Source: Hirschia litorea
Lineage (GTDB): Bacteria; Pseudomonadota; Alphaproteobacteria; Caulobacterales; Hyphomonadaceae
Direction of reading: 5' to 3'
DNA length: 64,000 nt
NCBI RefSeq assembly: GCF_042665075.1
Contig: NZ_JBHTBR010000005.1
Span: 186,001 to 250,000 of the forward strand
Shown: piece by piece, positions 15,473 through 23,787 of the stretch
Layout of the letters: each line of letters begins with the position of its first letter
How positions within the stretch are numbered: the first letter of the stretch is position 1
Position numbers and translations under genes: made by a program
The notes under the pieces: model-generated
Told to the model about the DNA's origin: nothing
Databases searched by the model: none
What the model saw: the letters and a program-made list of their open reading frames with translations, nothing else

Positions 15473-16882
15473 ATGCCAAATATGAGCGACAAGACAACAC
15501 GTACCGAAACCGATACTTTCGGCCCTATCGAAGTAGATTCTTCCAAATATTGGGGCGCACAAGCTCAACGCTCATTGGGTAATTTCAAAATTGGTTGGGA
15601 ACAACAACCTCAACCCATCATCACAGCGCTTGGTGTTGTGAAACGCGGCTGTGCAGAAGCGAATATGGCGCTTGGAAAAATGGACAAAGACTTGGGTAAA
15701 GTCATCGTTCAAGCCGCTAATGAAGTAATTGAAGGTAAACTCAACGACCACTTCCCCCTCGTTGTATGGCAAACTGGGTCTGGTACACAGTCCAACATGA
15801 ACGCGAATGAGGTTATCTCAAACCGCGCCATTGAAATTCTTGGCGGCGAAATGGGGTCAAAAACTCCCGTTCACCCAAATGATCACTGTAACATGTCACA
15901 GTCGTCAAACGACACATTCCCAACAGCCATGCACATTGCTTGTTCTGTAGAGATTGAGCACACATTGCTGCCAGCGCTGACAAAACTTTACAATGCGCTA
16001 AACGACAAAGCGCAAGAATATAAAGACATTATCAAAATCGGTCGCACACACACTCAAGACGCAACACCGATCACATTGGGCCAAGAATTTTCTGGTTACG
16101 CCAAACAAGTTGAAAATGGCATTGAGCGCATCAAGCAAACCCAGCCTGCACTCCTAGAGCTTGCACAAGGTGGAACAGCCGTGGGAACAGGTCTAGCCTG
16201 TCCTGAAGGCTTTGCAGAATTGGTCGCTGACAAAATCGCACAAATCACAGGCTTGCCATTTAAAACAGCGCCAAACAAATTTGAAAGCCTCGCAGCACAC
16301 GATGCTATGGTGTTTGCCCATGGCGCAATCACAACTGTGGCCATGTCTTGCTTTAAAATCGCCAACGACATTCGTTTCTTAGGTTCTGGTCCGCGTTCAG
16401 GTTTGGGTGAATTGGCCCTTCCAGAAAACGAGCCAGGCTCATCTATCATGCCGGGTAAAGTGAACCCAACACAATGTGAAGCGCTCACTCAAGTATGTGC
16501 TCACATTCACGGCAACAACTCAGCAATCTCTTTTGCAGGGTCTCAAGGCCATTTTGAACTCAACGTGTTCAACCCGATGATGGCATACAACTTCTTGCAA
16601 TCAGTGAAATTGCTATCTGATGCCGCAATCTCCTTCACAGACAATTGTGTGGTCGGAATTGAACCACGTCACGACAACATCAAAAAGGGTCTAGAAAACT
16701 CTCTCATGTTGGTGACACCACTGAAAGAGAAATACGGTTATGACCTCGCTGCCAAAGTTGCCAAAAACGCGCACAAAAACGGCACGACACTTAAAATCGA
16801 AGCCCTTGCTTTGGGTATTTCCGAAGAAGACTTCGACGCTATCGTCGTCCCAGCTAAAATGATCGGGCCGACTCCTAAATAA
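15473..16882 (+). CDS. fumC: Fumarate hydratase class II
   Basis: Iron-independent fumarase of the TCA cycle, interconverting fumarate and malate. 469 residues fit the family. Visible marks: WGAQAQRSLGNFKIG, the active-site SSNDTFPTAMHIA, the TGRTHTQDATP-type segment (here IGRTHTQDATPITLGQEF), and the fumarase/aspartase signature GSSIMPGKVNPTQCE. A second in-frame ATG three codons on (15482) is eleven bases behind AAGGG and is an equally good start. A strong terminator follows, so it is a single-gene unit. Confidence 0.97.
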   Translation: MPNMSDKTTRTETDTFGPIEVDSSKYWGAQAQRSLGNFKIGWEQQPQPIITALGVVKRGCAEANMALGKMDKDLGKVIVQAANEVIEGKLNDHFPLVVWQTGSGTQSNMNANEVISNRAIEILGGEMGSKTPVHPNDHCNMSQSSNDTFPTAMHIACSVEIEHTLLPALTKLYNALNDKAQEYKDIIKIGRTHTQDATPITLGQEFSGYAKQVENGIERIKQTQPALLELAQGGTAVGTGLACPEGFAELVADKIAQITGLPFKTAPNKFESLAAHDAMVFAHGAITTVAMSCFKIANDIRFLGSGPRSGLGELALPENEPGSSIMPGKVNPTQCEALTQVCAHIHGNNSAISFAGSQGHFELNVFNPMMAYNFLQSVKLLSDAAISFTDNCVVGIEPRHDNIKKGLENSLMLVTPLKEKYGYDLAAKVAKNAHKNGTTLKIEALALGISEEDFDAIVVPAKMIGPTPK

Positions 16883-16905
16883 GACGGTCAAAAATCATCA
16901 AATCT

Positions 16906-16939
16906 AAGCCGCTTCTCTTTCTGGGGGAGCGGCTTTTTT
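16906..16939 (+). terminator. Rho-independent terminator after fumC
   Basis: AAGCCGCT pairs with AGCGGCTT and continues into a run of T (16933-16939). Confidence 0.92.
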
Positions 16940-17067
16940 ATTATTTTCAATTCCCAAATGGAACGAAACCCATCCCTGATCGTTTCAAAATTTCACAGAT
17001 ACGATGTGCAATCTTTGCGCTTGCAGGCTTGCCTTTCTACATCACAGTTCATTTTTAGGGGACATCC

Positions 17068-18081
17068 ATGACTAAATTTGCCATGCCAATGCTTGCGGGC
17101 GCGAGTGTATTATTTGCTATGCCAGCAATGTCACAAACTTCCGATCCTGCCCCCGCAGAGGATACAAAAGGCACCTTCTCTTTTGTATTGGAAAATGACT
17201 GGTTTGGGGATCAAGATCGAAACTACACAAATGGTTTCCGCCTTGGATATTTATCAGCTCCCAAAAATGCGCAATGGGTCGATAGTGCACTTGCAAATTT
17301 GTTCACCAAAGAAGGCGAAGCTGCCACCATTCGTCGTGGATTTGCTGTCGGACATTCCGTTTTCACGCCAAGTGACATCAGCGAAACAGATTTCATTCCA
17401 GATCAGCATCCTTATGCTGGATACTTATATCTTGAAGCGACCTCATTGATAGAAACTGAAAACGCAATTGATCAAGTCTCAGTACGTATCGGGCAGGTAG
17501 GAAAATCGGCCGGTGGTGAATGGCTTCAAGAAGAGTTTCACAGCCTGATAAGTGACGACCTCCCATTAGGCTGGGAAAACCAAGTTGGTGAACAATTTGG
17601 GGCTGACCTGATTTACGATCGCAGATATCGCGCCCTCGCAAACTTTGGAAACTCAGACTATGGCGTCGATCTTGTCCCCAATGCAGGTTTTACTCTTGGT
17701 ACACTCAACACCAATGCACGCGCCGGACTAACGGCTCGTTTTGGGAATGATTTGAAAAACGACTATGGCCCGCCGCGCGTGCGTCCCTCTCTTGCAGGCG
17801 CTGGATATTTTACACCTGATGATGATTTTAGCTGGTATGTGTTTGGTGGTGCAGAAGCGCGATATATAGCCCATGACTACATTCTCGATGGAAGTTTGTT
17901 CGATGACAGTGACACACGCTCCATTCACACAGAACGCGTCGTACATGATCTGCAAGCAGGTCTAGTTCTCCAGTGGAACAACACTCAACTCAGCCTAACC
18001 TATGTCGAGCGCTCCAAACAATTTGAAGAGCAAACAACCCCGCAAAGATTCGGTGCTCTGGGATGGTCAATCAAACTGTAG
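17068..18081 (+). CDS. LpxR-like lipid A 3'-O-deacylase family protein
   Basis: 337 residues: signal peptide of about 22 residues (cut after AMS), then a 12-strand-type outer-membrane barrel of the LpxR/DUF2219 family. Family residues are present: END at 42-44, DRNYTNGFRLGY (Thr54) and DQHPYAGYLYLE (His114), corresponding to the Asn-Asp, Thr and His of the Salmonella LpxR active site. LpxR removes the 3'-acyloxyacyl group of lipid A. Whether this protein does so here is inference. The ATG lies nine bases after AGGGGA. Confidence 0.87.
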   Translation: MTKFAMPMLAGASVLFAMPAMSQTSDPAPAEDTKGTFSFVLENDWFGDQDRNYTNGFRLGYLSAPKNAQWVDSALANLFTKEGEAATIRRGFAVGHSVFTPSDISETDFIPDQHPYAGYLYLEATSLIETENAIDQVSVRIGQVGKSAGGEWLQEEFHSLISDDLPLGWENQVGEQFGADLIYDRRYRALANFGNSDYGVDLVPNAGFTLGTLNTNARAGLTARFGNDLKNDYGPPRVRPSLAGAGYFTPDDDFSWYVFGGAEARYIAHDYILDGSLFDDSDTRSIHTERVVHDLQAGLVLQWNNTQLSLTYVERSKQFEEQTTPQRFGALGWSIKL

Positions 18082-18091
18082 ATTTATTGTT

Positions 18092-18129
18092 GTGAAGCCC
18101 GTGAAGATATGCAAAAAATGCGGGCTCAC
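18092..18129 (+). terminator. Hairpin after the LpxR-like gene
   Basis: GTGAAGCCCG pairs with CGGGCTCAC with one bulged base. No T run, so the role as terminator is uncertain. Confidence 0.4.
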
Positions 18130-18163
18130 ATTCACCATAAAGTTACAATCGAACCCTTCTTAA

Positions 18164-18715
18164 ATGCCTTCAATTCCCTCATTAAAAGCTGATTGCTCCC
18201 AATGCGCGGCGCTTTGCTGTGTGGTATTTGCGTTTGATAAGTCCGAAGAATTTGCCATCGACAAAGAGGCAGGTGAAACGTGCACCAATTTGGAAACAGC
18301 AGGCAGTGATTGCGGCAAGTGCAAAATCCACACAACATTAAAACAAGATGGATTTGGCGGCTGCGCTAGCTATGATTGCCACGGCGCAGGCCAACATCTC
18401 ATGCAAACAGTCTTCAAAGACAAATCATGGATGAATGACCCCGCGCAACTGCCAGACATTATGGATGCCTTTCGCGGTATGTTGATTGTACACGAGCTTC
18501 TCTTATTGCTGCAAACAGCTAGCCGTTTACCCCTTACCGATAGCGAGAACGATAAGTACCAAGACTTCATTGAGCAACTTTGCCCCGAAAAGGGCTGGAC
18601 GCAACGTAGCTTGCGCAAGCTGGAAACAAGCGATCTTCGCCTTGAAGTGGGTGAGTATCTCATCAGCCTACGTCACCACGCCAATGAACTTCAAAACCTC
18701 ATGAAGCATAATTAG
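18164..18715 (+). CDS. Cysteine-cluster protein, putative metal or Fe-S binding
   Basis: 183 residues. The N-terminal 80 residues hold nine cysteines: C11, C14, C18, C19, C40, C50, C53, C67 and C72, in the pattern CSQCAALCC ... CTNL ... CGKCKIH ... GFGGCASYDCHGAGQ. This resembles the cysteine module found alone or in front of pentapeptide-repeat proteins and is related in style to YkgJ zinc/Fe-S clusters. The rest is helical (DIMDAFRGMLIVHELLLLLQTASRL). Function is unknown. The stop codon overlaps that of the converging Ada/AlkA gene by 3 bases (18712-18715 region). Confidence 0.72.
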   Translation: MPSIPSLKADCSQCAALCCVVFAFDKSEEFAIDKEAGETCTNLETAGSDCGKCKIHTTLKQDGFGGCASYDCHGAGQHLMQTVFKDKSWMNDPAQLPDIMDAFRGMLIVHELLLLLQTASRLPLTDSENDKYQDFIEQLCPEKGWTQRSLRKLETSDLRLEVGEYLISLRHHANELQNLMKHN

Positions 18716-20196
18716 TCAGCCAAACTTGCCCACAAATATTGTGTTGCATAGGCACGCCACGGTCTCCATTTTTGCGCGACAAGTTGCAATTCCTTCGGCT
18801 TTAATCGTTCACCCGTTAGCTTTTCATATGCATTTATCAATGCAGCATCCGCCGCTGGAAAAGCATCGGCTTCTTGCATAGCGCGCATCGCAATATATTG
18901 GGCAGTCCAGTCGCCAATGCCTTTTAGAGCCGTTAGCGATTTGATGGTCTCATCTAAGCTCGCCCGCATCGAAAACAAGTCTGGCTCATCGACAACAGCC
19001 TGTGCCATCGCTTTTAACGCGCCCGATCGCGCACGCGGCATGCGCAAGCCCGACAAGTCCGCATCAGCAAGTGTGCATGCTAGGGGGAAGGCATGGGTCA
19101 CACCCGCAACACCCGTAAAGCTGCCCAGCACCTCGCCATAATCAGCCACCAAGCCATTGCCTAGCTTGCGCGCGGCTTCTATGGTAATTTGTTGCCCCAA
19201 AATTGCGCGTATCGCCAACTCAAACCCATCCCACGCCCCCGGCGCACGTAGCCCTAATCGCTTGTTAATTAAGGGTTTCAACAATGGGTCGTCGCCCAAA
19301 TGCGCGCCCACCATTTCAGGATCTGTCGATAAATCTAGCAAACGCCGTAGACGCGCAATAATTTGCGGCAAAGCACTCAACACAGGAAAGCGAATACGCG
19401 CTTCTATCTTGCCCGTTTGGCCAGAACCACTTTTCCCCTCAAAGTGAGAAATTGTCACAACACCATGCTGAACGCCGATCGAAATAGCGCGGATATATTT
19501 GCCATTTTCCACAACTTCCATGCCATCAATTGCCCGCGCTGCGAAATATTTCAGCATTGCAGGCCAGTCATATGGAGCGCGATAATTGAGCTGCACGACC
19601 ACATCACCCGCCGCAGCATCCTGTATTGCCTTATCTTTTTCATTGCGGCGCATTTCGCTCGGCGGCCGATTATATAAAGCTGAGAATGTCTCGTTAAATC
19701 GACGAATACTTCCAAACCCCGAAGCCATCGCTACTTGTGCAAGGGATAAATTCGTATCGTGAATCAATTGCTTAGCCAGTAACACCCGCCGCGTCTGCGC
19801 CACAGCAATCGGAGATGCGCCCAAATGCTGCGCAAACAACCGCCGCAAATGCCGATCACCTACCCCCAATCGCGCAGCCAAATGCGCAACATTCCCATCA
19901 TCTAGCGCCCCTAATTCAATCATATTCAAAGCACGAGACACAGTATTTGATGTGCCTTTCCACGCTCCCAAATCAGGTGCGGTTTCAGGCCGACATCGCA
20001 AGCAAGGCCGATACCCCGCCTCCTGCGCAGCAGCGGCGCTAGGATAAAATTCTACATTATTTTGAAGGGGGGTACGTGCAGGACATACTGGCCGACAATA
20101 AATCCCCGTCGTCTTCACAGCCGTAAAAATACGTCCGTCAAACCGTGTGTCGCGCGTTGAAACAGCGCGATAGCAAGCTGCGTGATCTAATTCCAT
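18712..20196 (-). CDS. Fusion of Ada N-terminal domain, AraC-type regulator and AlkA-type 3-methyladenine DNA glycosylase
   Basis: About 494 residues in three parts. Residues 1-75 are the Ada zinc domain with C34, C38, C65 and C68, the same spacing as C38/C42/C69/C72 of E. coli Ada, so it can take methyl from phosphotriesters. Residues 85-185 are an AraC DNA-binding domain (RHLRRLFAQHLGASPIAVAQ, LAQVAMASGFGSIRRFNETF). Residues 205-494 are AlkA-like with the helix-hairpin-helix LTALKGIGDWTAQYIAMRAM and a catalytic Asp in FPAADAAL. It should repair alkylated bases and activate its own regulon. The start at 20196 gives the family-typical N-terminus; an ATG at 20223 adds nine residues. Confidence 0.92.
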   Translation of the reverse strand: MELDHAACYRAVSTRDTRFDGRIFTAVKTTGIYCRPVCPARTPLQNNVEFYPSAAAAQEAGYRPCLRCRPETAPDLGAWKGTSNTVSRALNMIELGALDDGNVAHLAARLGVGDRHLRRLFAQHLGASPIAVAQTRRVLLAKQLIHDTNLSLAQVAMASGFGSIRRFNETFSALYNRPPSEMRRNEKDKAIQDAAAGDVVVQLNYRAPYDWPAMLKYFAARAIDGMEVVENGKYIRAISIGVQHGVVTISHFEGKSGSGQTGKIEARIRFPVLSALPQIIARLRRLLDLSTDPEMVGAHLGDDPLLKPLINKRLGLRAPGAWDGFELAIRAILGQQITIEAARKLGNGLVADYGEVLGSFTGVAGVTHAFPLACTLADADLSGLRMPRARSGALKAMAQAVVDEPDLFSMRASLDETIKSLTALKGIGDWTAQYIAMRAMQEADAFPAADAALINAYEKLTGERLKPKELQLVAQKWRPWRAYATQYLWASLAD

Positions 20197-20232
20197 ACCA
20201 CCACATTGCACATAGCCGCGCATTGACGTCTA

Positions 20233-20281
20233 GCGGTTTTCGGCTCTCAATGCCTTCATGGCAACCACGTCCGAAAACCGC
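20233..20281. repeat. Perfect 11-bp inverted repeat in the Ada/ogt divergent promoter
   Basis: GCGGTTTTCGG (20233-20243) and CCGAAAACCGC (20271-20281) are exact complements 27 bases apart. A smaller pair TGCC/GGCA is nested inside. It lies between the two divergent alkylation-repair genes, so a shared operator or an mRNA leader hairpin are both possible. Confidence 0.75.
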
Positions 20282-20343
20282 CAGTGAATTTCATAAGACT
20301 CACGCTATGATCGCTTCACCTCAATTCAGACCATAGGCCCGAC

Positions 20344-20877
20344 ATGCTAAAATTATTTCTGGAAAAAATCAGCAGTCCTTTCGGCGAACTCAGCATTATA
20401 ACGGATGCAGAAGATAATTTGCGGGCCGTGGAATGGGATGCATTTGAAGAGCGGTTACATAAGCTTTTCACTCGCCATTATGGCGCAAATAAATATGAAC
20501 TTGTTGAATACACAGGCAAAAAACCGTCTACCGCTGCACACGCCCTCACTGCCTATTTCAAAGGCGAGTTAAATGCCATTGCTTCTCTTAAAACCCAAAC
20601 AGGCGGCACAACGTTTCAAAAAGAAGTTTGGGCTGCTTTGCGCACCATCCCAATCGGCAAAACCCTTACCTATGGTGATCTTGCCAAACAGATAGGAAGG
20701 CCTAAAGCTGTACGCGCTGTTGGTCTTGCCAATGGCGCAAACCCAATTGGCATTGTCGTGCCCTGTCATCGCGTGATTGGCGCAAATGGCAAACTCACAG
20801 GATATGCTAGCGGGGTTGATAAGAAACACTGGCTTTTGGAGCATGAAGGGGCCATCCCTGCGTCACTTCCGCTCTAA
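20344..20877 (+). CDS. ogt: Methylated-DNA--[protein]-cysteine S-methyltransferase
   Basis: 177 residues. Direct reversal of O6-methylguanine by suicide transfer to Cys141 in VPCHRVIG. Other family features are FQKEVWAALRTIPIGKTLTYGDLAKQIGRPKAVRAVGLANGANPI (DNA-binding helix with the arginine finger) and KHWLLEHEG at the end. It is divergent from the Ada/AlkA fusion, which lacks this activity, so the pair together covers the classical adaptive response. Likely activated by the methylated Ada-domain protein. Confidence 0.95.
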   Translation: MLKLFLEKISSPFGELSIITDAEDNLRAVEWDAFEERLHKLFTRHYGANKYELVEYTGKKPSTAAHALTAYFKGELNAIASLKTQTGGTTFQKEVWAALRTIPIGKTLTYGDLAKQIGRPKAVRAVGLANGANPIGIVVPCHRVIGANGKLTGYASGVDKKHWLLEHEGAIPASLPL

Positions 20878-20993
20878 CATAAACAAATGATATATCTTTT
20901 ATTTGAAAACAGCGCATTTTGCGATAAACTGTTTGAATTGAGTGAATGTATTTAGGTTACACGCATTGGCGTAGACCTTTTAGGGAGAATTGA

Positions 20994-22769
20994 ATGCCGT
21001 ATTCCGCACCTTTGGCCGCGATCGAAAACGCACTAAAATACAACGCAGACATTGATGCTGCTGGTGCAACTGGCGCATTTGAAAATTATGATAGCGACTT
21101 GCTTGCTCCCGTTTTGGAAGAAGCAAACAAGCTTGCCTCCAACGTTTTATCTCCCCTCAATGCAGAGGGACACAAACACGGCGCAACCCTGAAAGATGGC
21201 GTTGTCACCGCCGCTCCGGGTTTTAAAGAAGCTTATAAAACATTCGCGGAAGGCGGTTGGATAGGCCTTCCTTTCCCTGAAGAATTTGGCGGACAAGCCC
21301 TTCCAAAATCACTCGCAATCGCCGTTATGGAAATGATGCAAAGTGCAAATCCATCCTTCAGCCTCAACCCAATGCTGACATTTGGCTCAATCGAAGCCCT
21401 TATTGAAAAAGGCACAGACGAACAAAAATCTACCTACCTAGAAAAACTTATCTCCGGCGAATGGACAGGCGCGATGAACCTTACAGAGCCAACTGCCGGC
21501 TCAGATGTAGGTGCCTTAAAAACCAAAGCCGTCCCAAATGGCGATGGTTCTTTTGCGATTACAGGTCAAAAAATCTTCATCACTTGGGGTGAGCATGATG
21601 TCGCTGAAAACATCATCCAGCTCGTGCTAGCTCGTACACCAGAAGCGCCTGCGGGATCACGCGGAATTTCTCTTTTCCTCGTGCCAAAATTCTTCGTCAA
21701 TGCAGACGGCTCCCTTGGTGATCGCAACACATACCAATGTATCGGCCTTGAAGAAAAAATCGGTATCCACGCCTCTCCAACATGTGTGATGGAATATAAT
21801 GGCGCAAAAGGCTGGTTGATCGGCGAAGAAAACAAAGGTCTCGCCGCCATGTTCATCATGATGAATGCTGCCCGCCTTCAAGTAGGGCTTCAAGGTGTGT
21901 CTGTTTGTGAAGCTGCTACGCAATCAGCCGAAGCTTACGCACGTGACCGCAAGCAGGGTAAAGCGCCAGGCGTGGAAGGTGATGCAGCCATCATTCACCA
22001 CCCAGACATTCGCCGCACACTTGTTTCAATGGCCGCCACCACACAAGCAGCACGTGCCATCGTTTATGCATGCGCAGGCGCATCAGACCTTGCTGAACAT
22101 TCAAAAGATGCTGAAGACAAAGCCAAATTCAAACAGCGTGAAGACCTTCTCGTGCCGATCGCCAAAGCTTGGTGTACAGATCGCGGATGTGATTTAGCAA
22201 ACCTAGCCGTACAAGTTTATGGCGGTATGGGTTTTATGAATGAGTCAGAAGCAGCTCAAATCATGCTGGATGCCCGCATTAATCCTATCTATGAAGGCAC
22301 AAATGCTATCCAAGCGATGGACCTTGTCGGTCGTAAGCTGTCTTCAGATAAAGGCGCAGGCATGCAAGCCATAATCGCCGATATTCGCAAGACAGTCTCA
22401 GACGCATCCGCCACAGGTAATGGTCATTTAGCTATTGTTGCAAACCGTCTTTACTCAGCCGTTTCCTACCTTGAGGAATCGACCGAATGGATGCTCAAAA
22501 GCATGGCTGACAATAGAGCTGTAGCGCTTGCTGGTGCAACTGCTTATCTGCGATTGGCTGGTGATGTTGTTGGCGGATACTTGCTCGCACAAAGCGCTAT
22601 TCGTTCTTTGGAAGCCGATGATGACTTCAAAACCAAAGCCATTACCCTTGCCCGTGTGTTTGCAGATGAAACGCTTACACAAGCTCAAGGCCGCATGGAA
22701 GCAGTGTCTGCTCCTGCAAATCTTGTGGAAGACGCAATGGCAACGCTATTTGATCCCATTGAAGCTTAA
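20994..22769 (+). CDS. Acyl-CoA dehydrogenase, DmdC-like long form
   Basis: 591 residues, FAD enzyme that oxidises the alpha-beta bond of an acyl-CoA. The usual segments are present: MNLTEPTAGSDVGALKTKA, FITWGEHD, GLEEKIGIHASPTC, RLQVGLQGVSVCEAATQSAEAYARDRKQG, QVYGGMGFMNESEAAQIMLDARINPIYEGTNAIQAMDLVGRKL with the catalytic Glu in YEGTN. A C-terminal extension of about 130 residues places it in the ~590-residue group that includes 3-methylmercaptopropionyl-CoA dehydrogenase DmdC. The substrate could be DMSP-derived or a general fatty acyl-CoA. GGGAG lies seven bases before the ATG. Confidence 0.9.
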   Translation: MPYSAPLAAIENALKYNADIDAAGATGAFENYDSDLLAPVLEEANKLASNVLSPLNAEGHKHGATLKDGVVTAAPGFKEAYKTFAEGGWIGLPFPEEFGGQALPKSLAIAVMEMMQSANPSFSLNPMLTFGSIEALIEKGTDEQKSTYLEKLISGEWTGAMNLTEPTAGSDVGALKTKAVPNGDGSFAITGQKIFITWGEHDVAENIIQLVLARTPEAPAGSRGISLFLVPKFFVNADGSLGDRNTYQCIGLEEKIGIHASPTCVMEYNGAKGWLIGEENKGLAAMFIMMNAARLQVGLQGVSVCEAATQSAEAYARDRKQGKAPGVEGDAAIIHHPDIRRTLVSMAATTQAARAIVYACAGASDLAEHSKDAEDKAKFKQREDLLVPIAKAWCTDRGCDLANLAVQVYGGMGFMNESEAAQIMLDARINPIYEGTNAIQAMDLVGRKLSSDKGAGMQAIIADIRKTVSDASATGNGHLAIVANRLYSAVSYLEESTEWMLKSMADNRAVALAGATAYLRLAGDVVGGYLLAQSAIRSLEADDDFKTKAITLARVFADETLTQAQGRMEAVSAPANLVEDAMATLFDPIEA

Positions 22770-22844
22770 TTTGCCACTGAACAAACCGGGGTTTTCAGCC
22801 TAAACTCATCTCAAAGCGATTCCTTTTCGATAAGAGAGAACAAT

Positions 22845-23138
22845 ATGACTGAAGCCCCGATAGGCTCAAAAGCCAATAAATCACAATTTGACTGCTATGA
22901 TGATCTTGCACAAGACGAGCCCTATTTCGTAATTCGTGCGCACGACCAATTGTCAGATGCTTTGGTTGAACTTCACGCTTATATCGGCGCTGGCCAATCT
23001 GGTGCAGCACACAATAAGCTTGCTGATATCATGGCACTCGTTTCTGAAGGTGCACCTCGCCCCTCCGGCAGCCCGAAATACCGCGAAACATTCGCTATCT
23101 CCGCAGCAATGGAGCGCTGGCGTCAAAAAAACGGCTAA
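22845..23138 (+). CDS. Small hypothetical protein, 97 residues
   Basis: Soluble and helical: FVIRAHDQLSDALVELHAYIGAGQSGAAHNKLADIMALVSEG in the middle and YRETFAISAAMERWRQKNG at the end. GAGAG lies before the ATG. No family recognised. A terminator follows at 23162-23195, so it forms a short unit after the acyl-CoA dehydrogenase (75-base gap). Confidence 0.7.
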   Translation: MTEAPIGSKANKSQFDCYDDLAQDEPYFVIRAHDQLSDALVELHAYIGAGQSGAAHNKLADIMALVSEGAPRPSGSPKYRETFAISAAMERWRQKNG

Positions 23139-23161
23139 CGCAATATCTAAGCTACAAATTA

Positions 23162-23195
23162 AACGCGCTGATCAGTTTTGATTGGCGCGTTTTTT
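23162..23195 (+). terminator. Rho-independent terminator, overlapping the next gene's 3' end
   Basis: AACGCGC pairs with GCGCGTT and runs into six T. It ends the plus-strand unit and its right arm lies inside the last codons of the converging gene at 23172-23510. Confidence 0.85.
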
Positions 23196-23510
23196 GTTAC
23201 GCACATAGCGCCGCCAGCAAAACTCTGCCGCACCAAACAATGTCAAAATTGCACACGCAGCCAAAAAAAGAAAATCGGCCCGCTCTTCGCTCACATTTGG
23301 ATAGCGCTTTGCGATTTCATAGCCGTTTTTTGTAAAAATAATAGCAATAAACATCAGTGCAAAAACAGTACGCCCTTCGCCAACCTTTTGGCCCAGCCCC
23401 GGATTTTTGATTTTATCTCGCACTTCATCCGTCATCTGCGGACTGTTCATAACCGCGCCATTGGGTCCAAACTCTGGAACAAAATTATTTTTTGATTTTT
23501 CGCTTGGCAT
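23172..23510 (-). CDS. Hypothetical membrane protein, two helices
   Basis: About 112 residues from the ATG at 23508-23510 (MPSEKSKNNF); a GTG at 23531 would add seven residues and neither has a well-spaced ribosome site. Hydrophobic segments: about residues 51-62 (VFALMFIAIIF) and 80-98 (DFLFLAACAILTLFGAAEFCW), then a basic tail RRYVRNKKRANQN in the cytoplasm. No family recognised. Confidence 0.62.
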   Translation of the reverse strand: MPSEKSKNNFVPEFGPNGAVMNSPQMTDEVRDKIKNPGLGQKVGEGRTVFALMFIAIIFTKNGYEIAKRYPNVSEERADFLFLAACAILTLFGAAEFCWRRYVRNKKRANQN

Positions 23511-23570
23511 TCCCCAACTCCGCTTGCACACTGCAAGTGCAAATCACACCAAATATATTCAGAGTTGTAA

Positions 23571-23756
23571 ATGGTCGAACCAATCAGCCTCAATAAATTT
23601 CGCAAAGAGAAAGCAAAAGCTGCTCAAAAACAGCAAGCTAAAGAAAACCGCGTCCTGTTCGGTGCAACGAAAGCTGAGAAAAATCTCTTAAAAGCGAACG
23701 ATGAAAAATCAAAAAAAGAACTTGAAAACAAAAAGCTAGACGATCCAAAATCATAA
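23571..23756 (+). CDS. DUF4169 family protein
   Basis: 61 residues, very basic and alanine/lysine-rich: MVEPISLNKFRKEKAKAAQKQQAKENRVLFGATKAEKNLLKANDEKSKKEL. The I.LNKFRK...A...AKENRV.FG.TKAEK pattern is that of DUF4169, a small alphaproteobacterial family of unknown function. It reads as one long helix. Confidence 0.82.
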   Translation: MVEPISLNKFRKEKAKAAQKQQAKENRVLFGATKAEKNLLKANDEKSKKELENKKLDDPKS

Positions 23757-23787
23757 AATGCCTTTGCTGATATTTGCAAGCTGACGC

